DNA of 64,000 bases from the NCBI RefSeq assembly GCF_002646595.1, contig NZ_PDUD01000001.1:476288-540287 (forward strand), given 5' to 3'. The notes below the pieces were generated by a model. That model was not told where the DNA came from. It did not search any database and saw only the letters and a program-made list of their open reading frames with translations. This document shows positions 56,304-63,944 of this stretch, piece after piece (the stretch's first letter is position 1; each line of letters starts with the position of its first letter). The position numbers were made by a program, and so were the translations under genes. Origin of the DNA: Flavilitoribacter nigricans DSM 23189 = NBRC 102662 (GTDB lineage: Bacteria; Bacteroidota; Bacteroidia; Chitinophagales; Saprospiraceae).

Positions 56304-57518
56304 ATGCCTTCTTTGAAAATTGTATTGTTCACCAGTAAGATGTATCAAAATGGTGATCATCCGGTTATGCTAAGGGTTACTCATAACCGGAAGCTGAAAT
56401 ACTACGGCCTCAATCTATCGTGTACCCTACAACAATGGGACCAGCACAAGTGCCGGTTCAATCGGAATTTCAATAACTACAAAGAGAAAAACCGACTGCT
56501 TCACTTCTGGGAGGAAAAGGCCTATCGCATCATTGATGGATTGATCAAAGAAGACGTTGCTTTTCATCATAAAATATTTGAACGGAAATTTGTAACGAAC
56601 CATCGCTCCATTTCTGTTTTCGAGTTTTTTAATGAACTAATGGAGGAGTTAGAGAAAAAAGGAAAAGCCGGAAACCGAAGGGTTTATAAGGGTGCCAAAA
56701 ATGCACTGAAGAAATTTCACCCAAATAAGAATCTAAGCTTCTCTGATATTGATTACATCTTTCTAAAAAAATTTGAAACTCATCTGCTGGAAAATGGCTG
56801 TACTGATGGAGGGGTGAGGGTATATTTGAGAACACTTAGAGCTGTTATCAACGAAGCCATTCGATGCGGTTACGCCACTCAGGAAACTTATCCATTTGCC
56901 ACCCAATTCAACAAGCAGGGGTATTCTTTCTCACATTTAAAATCGAAAGCTAAACCTAGGCCACTATCCATAGAAGATATGGATAAGATCAAAAATTTTC
57001 CACTTGACGATTATCCCCACCTGGCCAAATCTGTCCGATACTTTTTGTTTTCCTACTACACCAGAGGAATGAATTTCACCGATATGGCCAAGCTTAAGTG
57101 GTCGGATATTTATAATGGTAGGTTGGAATACATTAGGTCTAAAACCAGCAAGTCTTTCAGTATAAAAATTTCTGAGCCCTTAGCTGAAATCCTGGAGCAT
57201 TTTAAGGGTGTTAACATCACTTATATCTTTCCTATCCTGACGGATTTTCATAAGAGTCCTCAGCAAGTTAAAGATCGTGTGCGAAAATGCCTTAAACAAT
57301 TTAATAGGGATCTAAAAGAAGTGGCAGAACTGCTGAAAATAGATATGATTTTGACCTCCTACGTTGCCCGGCATACGTATGCCAGTACGCTTAAGAAAAA
57401 GGGCGTTGATATAGCTGTGATCAGTGAAGCGATGGGCCATGCGGATATGGCAACCACCAAAGCTTACCTGGAATTATTTTCATCTGACATTGTCGATGCT
57501 GCGGATCAGGTTCTGTAG
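56304..57518 (+). CDS. Tyrosine recombinase (integrase) of the tRNA-Pro element
   Basis: 404 residues of the Bacteroidota conjugative-transposon type. An arm-binding domain at the N-terminus (KIVLFTSKMYQNGDHPVMLRV) is followed by a SAM-like core-binding domain (about 100-205) and the catalytic domain. Catalytic residues are Arg254 (YYTRGMNFTDM), a Lys in SKTSKSF, Arg356/His357 (SYVARHTYAS, the usual variant of HxxR in this group), the His in GHADMATT and the nucleophile Tyr388 (TKAYLEL). It would integrate the element into the 3' half of tRNA-Pro and excise it together with the small gene at 57652. Promoter and attachment site lie within the preceding 270 bases. Confidence 0.95.
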   Translation: MPSLKIVLFTSKMYQNGDHPVMLRVTHNRKLKYYGLNLSCTLQQWDQHKCRFNRNFNNYKEKNRLLHFWEEKAYRIIDGLIKEDVAFHHKIFERKFVTNHRSISVFEFFNELMEELEKKGKAGNRRVYKGAKNALKKFHPNKNLSFSDIDYIFLKKFETHLLENGCTDGGVRVYLRTLRAVINEAIRCGYATQETYPFATQFNKQGYSFSHLKSKAKPRPLSIEDMDKIKNFPLDDYPHLAKSVRYFLFSYYTRGMNFTDMAKLKWSDIYNGRLEYIRSKTSKSFSIKISEPLAEILEHFKGVNITYIFPILTDFHKSPQQVKDRVRKCLKQFNRDLKEVAELLKIDMILTSYVARHTYASTLKKKGVDIAVISEAMGHADMATTKAYLELFSSDIVDAADQVL

Positions 57519-57651
57519 CTCACGATGGCTTGTCTTTGTATCAAAGTGGGAAAAAATACTTTTTGCCCATGTATACTTTTAAGCAAATTGCAACTATTCA
57601 AAGTTGTGCCAACATTCAAAACATCATTGTTTACATAAAGTAAATGGACTT

Positions 57652-57951
57652 ATGGAAGACCAAATATTGGAACAATTAGACCGGATCGAACAAAGGCTCC
57701 AAAATCAGTTGCTGTATTCTAAAGAGATCCTCACCTTCAAGGAATTTTGTACATTTTGCGGGCTTTCCGAAAGTTATGGCTATAAACTTACATCCCTTAA
57801 TAAAGTTCCTTTTTATAAACCGGGAGGAAAGCTAATTTACTTCAAACGCTCAGAATTAGAAGAATGGATGTTGAGAAACCCCATAAAAACCGAGGAGCAA
57901 TTGGAGGAAGAGGCTATGCATTATCTCTCTACGAAATGCCGGAAGTGGTAA
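57652..57951 (+). CDS. Excisionase-like helix-turn-helix protein
   Basis: 99 residues from the ATG at 57652; the frame is open further upstream but composition there is not protein-like. An N-terminal coiled-coil-like helix (ILEQLDRIEQRLQNQLL) precedes a MerR-type winged-helix segment: LTFKEFCTFCGLSESYGYKL, PFYKPGGKLIYFKRSELEEWM. This pattern is the excisionase/HTH_17 group common directly after integrases in Bacteroidota elements. It probably bends DNA at the attachment site or regulates excision. Confidence 0.8.
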   Translation: MEDQILEQLDRIEQRLQNQLLYSKEILTFKEFCTFCGLSESYGYKLTSLNKVPFYKPGGKLIYFKRSELEEWMLRNPIKTEEQLEEEAMHYLSTKCRKW

Positions 57952-57998
57952 CAAAATCAAGTTCCAAATGCTTGCGTGTAACAAAACAAATACTTACA

Positions 57999-58045
57999 TT
58001 TAGTTTGCAATAGTTAATAATTAGAATATAGTTTTGCAAACTAAA
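57999..58045. promoter_or_regulatory. 12-bp inverted repeat at the abiE promoter
   Basis: TTTAGTTTGCAA (57999-58010) and its exact complement TTGCAAACTAAA (58034-58045) are separated by 23 AT-rich bases and end 9 bases before the AbiEi start codon. AbiEi antitoxins of known systems bind inverted repeats at their own promoter, so this is a likely autoregulatory operator. Confidence 0.65.
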
Positions 58046-58054
58046 ATAGAAGAC

Positions 58055-58861
58055 ATGTTACAGCCTAGGTACTTGGAAACCTACTTAGAGGAAAGGCAAG
58101 CTAACGGTAAATACACTTTTACTAGTGAAGATGTTTTAAATGATCTTCCTGTGTCGAAAAGTGTGCTGCACCAATCTTTACGTAGAATACGAAAAGTGAA
58201 TAAGGTGGCTTTAATTAGAAAGGGCTTCTATGTCATAGTCCCTCCTGAACACCGCAGTCGTGGGGTTCTTCCTCTAAGTTGGTTCTTGGATGACTTAATG
58301 AAATTTATTGACCGACCATATTATTTGGGGTTATTGAATGCAGCCGCCTTGTATGAAGCAGGCCATCAACAACCTCAAGAATATTACGTAGTTACTACTG
58401 GTGATGGTCTTAGGAATGTTGAGCTAGAAAATCTTAAGATCAACTTCTTGTTTAGGAAAGACTGGCCGGAAAAGGGGATACAGCAACGAAAAGTTCCCAC
58501 CGGATATCTTAAAATTTCATCCCCGGAATTAACGGCAATTGATCTTATAAAATATGAGTCTCGTATTGGTGGCCTAAGTAGGGTTGCCACGGTTTTGGAT
58601 GAATTGGCTGAAAAACTCGATGGTAAGCTACTATGTAAGTTAGCTGAATTGTACACCGATTTACCTACAATTCAGCGCCTAGGCTATTTATTGGAAGAAG
58701 TTCTGGGAGCGGAAGAAATAGCGGCACCACTTATAGCCTACCTAGAGACACAAAACCCAAGGAAAATCCCTTTGAAGCCCAGCAAAAATTTAAGTAAAAC
58801 CCTGGAGGCCATCCATCCCTGGAAGGTGGTTCCCAACATAACTGTTGAAAGCGACTTATGA
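58055..58861 (+). CDS. abiEi: AbiEi-family antitoxin / transcriptional repressor
   Basis: 268 residues from the ATG at 58055; the TTG at 58034 lies inside the operator repeat and is less likely. The N-terminal winged helix is visible (YTFTSEDVLNDLPVSKSVLHQ, LIRKGFYVIVPPE), then the AbiEi core (LSWFLDDLMKF, YYLGLLNAAALYEAGHQQPQ, ISSPELTAIDLIKYESRIGG). In known type IV AbiE systems this protein represses the operon through its N-terminal domain and counteracts the toxin through its C-terminal domain. Its stop codon overlaps the start of the toxin gene (ATGA at 58858), so the two are translationally coupled. AbiE systems protect against phage by abortive infection and stabilise mobile elements. 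Confidence 0.9.
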   Translation: MLQPRYLETYLEERQANGKYTFTSEDVLNDLPVSKSVLHQSLRRIRKVNKVALIRKGFYVIVPPEHRSRGVLPLSWFLDDLMKFIDRPYYLGLLNAAALYEAGHQQPQEYYVVTTGDGLRNVELENLKINFLFRKDWPEKGIQQRKVPTGYLKISSPELTAIDLIKYESRIGGLSRVATVLDELAEKLDGKLLCKLAELYTDLPTIQRLGYLLEEVLGAEEIAAPLIAYLETQNPRKIPLKPSKNLSKTLEAIHPWKVVPNITVESDL

Positions 58862-59637
58862 TCCCACAAGCATTTATTACCGAATGGAGCAAAAATGCTC
58901 CCTGGCCGGAAGAAATTCAGGTCGAGCAAGACCTTCTTATAGAAAGAACTCTGGTTGAAATCTACCAAAATCCTTTCTTACAGGAACGCCTGGCTTTTCG
59001 CGGCGGCACTGCCCTTCATAAGCTATATCTCAGACCTCAAGTAAGATATTCGGAAGATATCGATCTAGTGCAAATCCAACCAGAACCGATCAAAGCAACC
59101 CTAAAAGCTTTGCGGCAAACATTATCATTTTTAGGTCAACCTTCCGTTCGGCAAAAAAAGAATAACAATACCATGATCTTTCGGGTGCCATCAGAATTCG
59201 ATGCCAATATCCGGCTGAAAATTGAGATCAATTGTCGGGAGCATTTTGTCTTTCGGGAGCACCTGGCATTTCCTTATAGAGTAGAATCTTCCTGGTTTAC
59301 GGGTGAAACCTCGCTAACCACTTATACGCTAGAAGAGTTGCTGGCGACTAAAATGCGAGCCCTTTACCAACGAAAGAAAGGCCGGGATCTGTTTGATCTT
59401 TGGTATGCTCTTGCTCACGGGAATGTATCATCAGAGCAAGTAGTTGAAGCTTGGAAAGCCTATCATGATTTTGAAGGGCATCCTGTTTCCCAAAAACAGT
59501 TTTTAGGCAATTTGGAAATAAAAATAAAAGATGACGAGTTTTCAAATGACATTACTGGCTTACTCAGACCTGCTGTTGCTTACGATGCTCATAATGCTTT
59601 GGATCTAGTAAAAGATCAGCTCATTAATAAAATCTAA
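58858..59637 (+). CDS. abiEii: AbiEii-family nucleotidyltransferase toxin
   Basis: 259 residues. The nucleotidyltransferase signature is clear: FRGGTALHKLYL followed by RYSEDIDLVQI, where the GG-T and the DxD are the nucleotide and metal ligands. Later conserved stretches are LEELLATKMRALYQRKKGRDLFDLWYAL, typical of AbiEii/AbiGii. Known members are growth-inhibiting nucleotidyltransferases, some of which modify tRNA. Translation starts within the stop codon of the antitoxin gene. The convergent regulator gene at 59643 begins to overlap its 3' neighbourhood, with only 5 bases between the stop codons. Confidence 0.93.
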   Translation: MIPQAFITEWSKNAPWPEEIQVEQDLLIERTLVEIYQNPFLQERLAFRGGTALHKLYLRPQVRYSEDIDLVQIQPEPIKATLKALRQTLSFLGQPSVRQKKNNNTMIFRVPSEFDANIRLKIEINCREHFVFREHLAFPYRVESSWFTGETSLTTYTLEELLATKMRALYQRKKGRDLFDLWYALAHGNVSSEQVVEAWKAYHDFEGHPVSQKQFLGNLEIKIKDDEFSNDITGLLRPAVAYDAHNALDLVKDQLINKI

Positions 59638-59642
59638 GTGCT

Positions 59643-60311
59643 TTAGTTCCCTCCTCCACTGAGAATATCTGAATTTTTAGCCTGCCCGTTTTTGCTGACC
59701 GTAATATAATCCTCCATAATTTTGATTTCCTTATTTCGTGCTTCAATGAGCTGCTGCTGTAACTGAAGAATTTGATCAGCGTACACCTTTTCTTTTATTT
59801 TGGATCTAAGCCTTTCTTGCTTTAGCTGCTCTTCCAGCCCCAAAGCTTCCTTTCCGATCACATCCAGAGCATGAGAATATTCTTTACGAATACGAGGTGG
59901 CGTAGATTTTACTATTTTCTTTGCTTCTTCCAGATAAACATAAACTTGACTGTTATAAATATTGCCCGAATGATCTCCTTTTGCTTGAATAAACGGTTTA
60001 TGCTTATGAAGGCTAAATTCCTCTTCTCCGGTCCATTTGACATTCAAATGTTGTAATGGATATTTTTCAACGTAGAAGAAGTTAAAATCCAGATCGAAAT
60101 GACTGGCGAATTGCTCAATTTGCTTTTGAGTCACCCCTCTTTCTGAAGCTCTAATTCTTGAAATCACGTTGCGTTTACCAAATACCGTAGTGCTGAGAAT
60201 GGACTCACTGCCTCGCGCTCCGAGAAACCTTTGGTGCTTGGCGATGATCTGGTCAACTGCTTTCAAAAAACGAACATCTTTTGGCTTTAGGGTGTATTTC
60301 TTTTCTGTCAT
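59643..60311 (-). CDS. Probable DNA-binding regulator with C-terminal coiled coil
   Basis: 222 residues. The N-terminal half has a helix-turn-helix-like stretch (STTVFGKRNVISRIRASERG, then TQKQIEQFASHFDLDFNFFY) reminiscent of XRE-type repressors. The C-terminal part (about 135-205) is strongly helical and heptad-like (LEEQLKQERLRSKIKEK, LQLQQQLIEARNKEIK). No named family is recognised. It is divergent from the small HTH gene at 60512, and three copies of a TTTGRCTCCAA motif lie in the shared 200 bases, suggesting control of element gene expression. Confidence 0.6.
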   Translation of the reverse strand: MTEKKYTLKPKDVRFLKAVDQIIAKHQRFLGARGSESILSTTVFGKRNVISRIRASERGVTQKQIEQFASHFDLDFNFFYVEKYPLQHLNVKWTGEEEFSLHKHKPFIQAKGDHSGNIYNSQVYVYLEEAKKIVKSTPPRIRKEYSHALDVIGKEALGLEEQLKQERLRSKIKEKVYADQILQLQQQLIEARNKEIKIMEDYITVSKNGQAKNSDILSGGGN

Positions 60312-60392
60312 GGGGGATACTTAATGGCTTTCCTTTTAAATGTGTATTTCACACCAACTCTATGTGTTAAAAATTTAACAATTCACTTGCTT

Positions 60393-60458
60393 TTTGACTC
60401 CAAAAAATTATAGATTTGGCTCCAATATATTTTTATATAACTAATATTTGGAGTCAAA
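60393..60458. promoter_or_regulatory. Three TTTGRCTCCAA motifs between divergent regulator genes
   Basis: TTTGACTCCAA occurs at 60393-60403, TTTGGCTCCAA at 60415-60425, and the complement TTGGAGTCAAA at 60448-60458. The first two centres are 22 bases apart (two helical turns), the third is inverted. The layout resembles repressor operators in a lysogeny-type switch region. Confidence 0.55.
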
Positions 60459-60511
60459 TATATATCAAATATTTAATATGATTTGACAATTTATTTATAA
60501 AACTTTTACAA

Positions 60512-60751
60512 ATGTTTTCAAAAAATGACGTAACCCCTTTAAAAATGGCGCTTTCAAAGTACTACAATAATTACTTCGAAATCATCGGTGAAAAGACGCA
60601 ATTATCTCGTCCCACCATCTCAAAGTTCTTCAATGCTAAAAAAGTAAAACCGGACAATGCATTGAAAATATATGATGTATGCATTGACTTATTACTGGAA
60701 AAAGAAAGAGACATCAAAGAGCTGCAACAAAAGATCAAAGAGTTGACCTAA
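60512..60751 (+). CDS. Small helix-turn-helix protein
   Basis: 79 residues. The stretch KTQLSRPTISKFFNAKKVKPD has the look of an XRE-type recognition helix, preceded by a helix (MALSKYYNNYFEIIGE) and followed by a charged C-terminal helix (LLEKERDIKELQQKIKEL) that could dimerise. It is divergent from the regulator at 59643-60311 across the operator-like repeats. Such a pair could act as opposing regulators of the element, as in phage switches; this is inference from layout. Confidence 0.6.
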   Translation: MFSKNDVTPLKMALSKYYNNYFEIIGEKTQLSRPTISKFFNAKKVKPDNALKIYDVCIDLLLEKERDIKELQQKIKELT

Positions 60752-60787
60752 TCAATTTCCCTTCCCCTGAACCTCAAATAAACTCAA

Positions 60788-61276
60788 ATGAAAAAAAATA
60801 ATCTTCGTATAAAAAAGTCCCGAACTGGCATCAAGAAAAAGCTAGAACGGTTCATTACCACGCTCACTGTTGATCCTTTTGGCTATGAAAAAAATATCAA
60901 GATAAATGTCCTACGGTTCTTCTCTTTAGTAGCAAAAGAAGAATTACTCTCTCAAAATAGACTGACGATTTCCATTTATATACATGACGATAATCTGTAC
61001 GGCTTTTTGGATAGCCACATGGGAATAACCAGGATTTTGTCCCGCAAGGAAATCAGTGAATTGTTCACCGGTGAAACCACTCCTAATGCTTGGATCTTAG
61101 ACAAGATAAAAAAGTGTATTTATCAAATTTCCCTGGAAAATAGTATTCCGGATAACCAACTGGAAGTTTTGATTAAAATAGTTGATTGTACTCCTACTAT
61201 TGAATTTTATGATGTAAATGGTTATTTGAAAGATTTGCCTATCAAAGAACTGGTCAGACTCGTAAAATCATTATAA
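60788..61276 (+). CDS. Unknown element protein
   Basis: 162 residues, basic N-terminus (KKNNLRIKKSRTGIKKKLER), no signal peptide or membrane segment. A mixed alpha/beta pattern is suggested by LTISIYIHDDNLYGFLDS and LEVLIKIVDCTPTIEFYDV. No family is recognised. It follows the small HTH gene after 36 bases on the same strand and is probably co-transcribed. The next 278 bases are very AT-rich, hold two ATTGTACCAT motifs (61358 and 61458), and probably contain the promoter for the following gene group. Confidence 0.55.
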   Translation: MKKNNLRIKKSRTGIKKKLERFITTLTVDPFGYEKNIKINVLRFFSLVAKEELLSQNRLTISIYIHDDNLYGFLDSHMGITRILSRKEISELFTGETTPNAWILDKIKKCIYQISLENSIPDNQLEVLIKIVDCTPTIEFYDVNGYLKDLPIKELVRLVKSL

Positions 61277-61554
61277 AGACTTAATGTATCCAAATGTACC
61301 GAAATCATCAAAATAACCTGAAATACAATTATTTACACTAACAATATTCATAATATAAATTGTACCATTTATATTTCACCAAGCCAGCATAAGCATCAAT
61401 TCAAATACTTAAAATTCAATATTTTACGCATTTTTATTGTTATAAACGAATCAAAAAATTGTACCATCCGTAAAACATATACCTGTTGCAGTCAAACGTC
61501 CCAAAGTAATTTTAAGATAATCAATTATTTATCTTAACAAATCCCAGGAACAAT

Positions 61555-62472
61555 ATGCAACTATCTGTTTCGTACAATGAGGAAAAGAAGGGCGTTGAAG
61601 CTCGCTTTGATGATAAGCCTTCCGATCAATTAACCGATCTGTTGGGGAAAATGGGATTTAAATACTCCTACCGCCAAACGATGTGGTATGCCGGTGATAC
61701 TCACCAAAGAAGAGCTTTTCTAGATGGGCTGAAAGTTAACCTCGAACAAGATGGAGATTTAGAAAACATTATTATAAATCCTGCCTATAAGCCATCCTTG
61801 GACAACATCAACGACAGGAATTTTAGTTGCGTTACCATTACCTGCCAACATGATGAAGACGAGACCATAGAAGAATATCTGCTTTGTGAGCCCTCCAAGC
61901 GTATTGCGGAAGAAATAGCCAGGAGATTTGCGGATGCTGTCTTCGGTGATACTTGCAAGCGCATAAGCGTACACCCACGCAATCGAAAGAAGCAAGCCCG
62001 ATCTCTATACGAACAGGGCCGGATAATCTATTCATCTGTTCCGGAAAACCATACAGCTAAAGAAGACCAAGAAGCCAATCTCCAACCCGAAATTATTTCA
62101 ACCCAAACCATCGATTTAGCGGATGATGTTCCAATTGGAGATGATCTTAATGTTCAGAATGCATTATCAGTTGAATCACCGGTAGCGAAACCCAATGCCT
62201 ATTCCGAGGTGATAGCTCAGCAGCTAGAGCAACCCATTCCGCTGATCGAAGAAGCCCCCACCCTAGCAAAAAAAGAGCTTACTGACGAAGCTATTTTGGA
62301 AGAATTATTCAATATGAACCGGATAGATCATTTAAGCCGATCCTTATTGAAAGAATTAGGAATCCAGCATCCTTTGGATGACTGGCAAATACCCATTGGA
62401 AAATATCAACTTACCCGGACAGCCGTTTTTAAATACACCTACAAATTAACAAAACTCACCACTGAAGACTAA
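61555..62472 (+). CDS. Unknown element protein, possible DUF3560-like N-terminus
   Basis: 305 residues, cytosolic. The N-terminus (FDDKPSDQLTDLLGKMGFKY, then SYRQTMWYAGDTHQRRAFLD) resembles the short domain seen at the start of many plasmid- and ICE-encoded proteins, in which a Gly-Phe-aromatic-Trp motif recurs. The middle is acidic and low-complexity. A helical C-terminal segment (LTDEAILEELFNMNRIDHLS) ends the protein. The function is unknown. It is the first gene of a closely spaced group (61555, 62503, 62991, 63753). Confidence 0.55.
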   Translation: MQLSVSYNEEKKGVEARFDDKPSDQLTDLLGKMGFKYSYRQTMWYAGDTHQRRAFLDGLKVNLEQDGDLENIIINPAYKPSLDNINDRNFSCVTITCQHDEDETIEEYLLCEPSKRIAEEIARRFADAVFGDTCKRISVHPRNRKKQARSLYEQGRIIYSSVPENHTAKEDQEANLQPEIISTQTIDLADDVPIGDDLNVQNALSVESPVAKPNAYSEVIAQQLEQPIPLIEEAPTLAKKELTDEAILEELFNMNRIDHLSRSLLKELGIQHPLDDWQIPIGKYQLTRTAVFKYTYKLTKLTTED

Positions 62473-62502
62473 CCCTTTATTTTTTAGTAAAACCATGTTA
62501 CT

Positions 62503-62985
62503 ATGGAAAGCTTAAACTCTCAATCAAAACCAGAACGCGCCACGATTTCTAACTACCTAACCTTACAAAAGAATCTGGACGAAGTCATTGGAAAAATTGG
62601 CCTATGCAGGACCATTGAACTGGTCAAAAGTTTCATTGATAACAGCTCCATTGGGGTCAATGAAACCGAGAAATTCAAACTTATTGCCACCTACATTATT
62701 GCTCAAACCATTCGCTCCTTCGATTTGAAAGAAGATGATTTTTACACCAGCAAAATCCGCGAATATCGGGATGCTCGTATGGCCTGTTTTCACCTATTGA
62801 AGCGGTACACGGATTGCAGTTATGCGAAAATTGGCGAAGCTTTTGAGCAAAAGAAAAGGAACATTCTGTACTTCTGTCAGAAGTGCGATGAAATGCTGTC
62901 CATACCGGATTTCTATCCCGTTTTTACCAGCCGGTACAAGCGCGTAGAGGACCAAGTGCTTCTTTTCATTTCTAAATTGCCATAG
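62503..62985 (+). CDS. DnaA domain-IV-like DNA-binding protein
   Basis: 160 residues. The second half (about 85-135: YRDARMACFHLLKRYTDCSY, AKIGEAFEQKKRNILYFCQK) matches the pattern of the DnaA C-terminal helix-turn-helix, where an Arg-Ala-Arg helix is followed by a loop, an IG-x-x-F element and a recognition helix. The recognition motif of true DnaA (GRDHSTV) is changed to EQKKRNILY, so the DNA target probably differs. There is no AAA+ domain. It could act in element replication or regulation. The next gene starts 5 bases after its stop. Confidence 0.6.
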   Translation: MESLNSQSKPERATISNYLTLQKNLDEVIGKIGLCRTIELVKSFIDNSSIGVNETEKFKLIATYIIAQTIRSFDLKEDDFYTSKIREYRDARMACFHLLKRYTDCSYAKIGEAFEQKKRNILYFCQKCDEMLSIPDFYPVFTSRYKRVEDQVLLFISKLP

Positions 62986-62990
62986 GCCTT

Positions 62991-63740
62991 ATGCCAGATA
63001 TCAAAGAAGAAATAAAGGACATACTTTCAAGCGAAAGTGATGAACCGGCCTTTGAGCAAATGCCTGAAGAGGAGCTGAGTCCGCTCAATCAGCCGGTTAC
63101 CGAAAAATACTTCGGTGGTACCGGCCAACGCGACCGGCAGGAAACAAATCCCCCCACCGATACGGACGCTGAGTCTGAAAATACATTCCATATTCCGGAT
63201 GAAGATCTGGATGCTCCCGAACAAAAGATCGATGAGGATGGCTTTGATCCTTTTGAAGAGGAGAAAGAAACATTCGAATTACCTACCGAGCATGCCTTGC
63301 AAGCTGCGGATGCCATGCTGGGCGTTACCGATAACCTGCTGGAAGTCGGTGGCGGTTATTTTGTTAAAATTCGCAAGCACAAGCTGTTCTATGATTTTGA
63401 GGAAATTATTCAAGTCATTGATCAGCAAAATGAAAAGAATGTTCAACGCATAAAGCTGGAACCGGAGGACAAAATCTTGCTTCGTCCACTTTTGGTGGCG
63501 GTCATCAAAAAAAGAGCGCAAAAGCTTACTCCGGAACAGCAGTTGCTCGGAGCCGTGATCTCAATTCTTTTCAAGAAGGTGCAGGCCATCATTGAAATCC
63601 GGGCAGAAAATGAGTTTTTGGTAGAACGCATCCTGGGTATTATCAAGGAAGAAAACAGCAAACCTGAACAGGAACCTCTAAAAGAAGCAGCCCCTGAACC
63701 AGCCGAAACGGTGGAAGAGGCTGTCGTTGAAGTCGCATAA
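62991..63740 (+). CDS. Acidic element protein of unknown function
   Basis: 249 residues. The first about 95 are very acidic and disordered-looking (many Glu, Asp, Pro). A helical core follows at about 97-220, with LQAADAMLGVTDNLLEVGGG, FEEIIQVIDQQNEKNVQRI and a hydrophobic helix LLGAVISILFKKVQAIIEI that could be buried or membrane-associated. The end is Glu/Pro/Ala-rich. No family is recognised. It lies 5 bases after the DnaA-IV-like gene and 12 bases before the P-loop gene, so the three are one operon. Confidence 0.6.
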   Translation: MPDIKEEIKDILSSESDEPAFEQMPEEELSPLNQPVTEKYFGGTGQRDRQETNPPTDTDAESENTFHIPDEDLDAPEQKIDEDGFDPFEEEKETFELPTEHALQAADAMLGVTDNLLEVGGGYFVKIRKHKLFYDFEEIIQVIDQQNEKNVQRIKLEPEDKILLRPLLVAVIKKRAQKLTPEQQLLGAVISILFKKVQAIIEIRAENEFLVERILGIIKEENSKPEQEPLKEAAPEPAETVEEAVVEVA

Positions 63741-63752
63741 CCACTACATTTC

Positions 63753-63944
63753 ATGTCATCGAATAAAGATCAAGTCTATCCGGCTAATCCGATTCCTGTG
63801 TTTGAACGTCAACCGATGGTTCTTTTGGTTTGCGGAGAAACGGGTGTAGGCAAAACCTACCGGAATAAGCTAGAGATTAAATGTAATGACAAAAGAACTT
63901 GTATTAAATTTGTGATCAAAAGAGACCACAATGGGATTACATAA
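63753..63944 (+). pseudogene. P-loop ATPase gene truncated by an insertion sequence
   Basis: The first about 43 codons read like the start of an ATP-binding protein, with an intact Walker A motif (VCGETGVGKTYRNK) preceded by a hydrophobic strand. The frame then runs 20 more codons through a sequence without ATPase character to a TAA at 63942. The break coincides with TGTAATGACA at 63882, the likely end of an IS481-like element. A normal P-loop protein needs at least 150 residues, so this copy cannot be functional alone. The rest of the gene should lie beyond the insertion. Confidence 0.55.
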
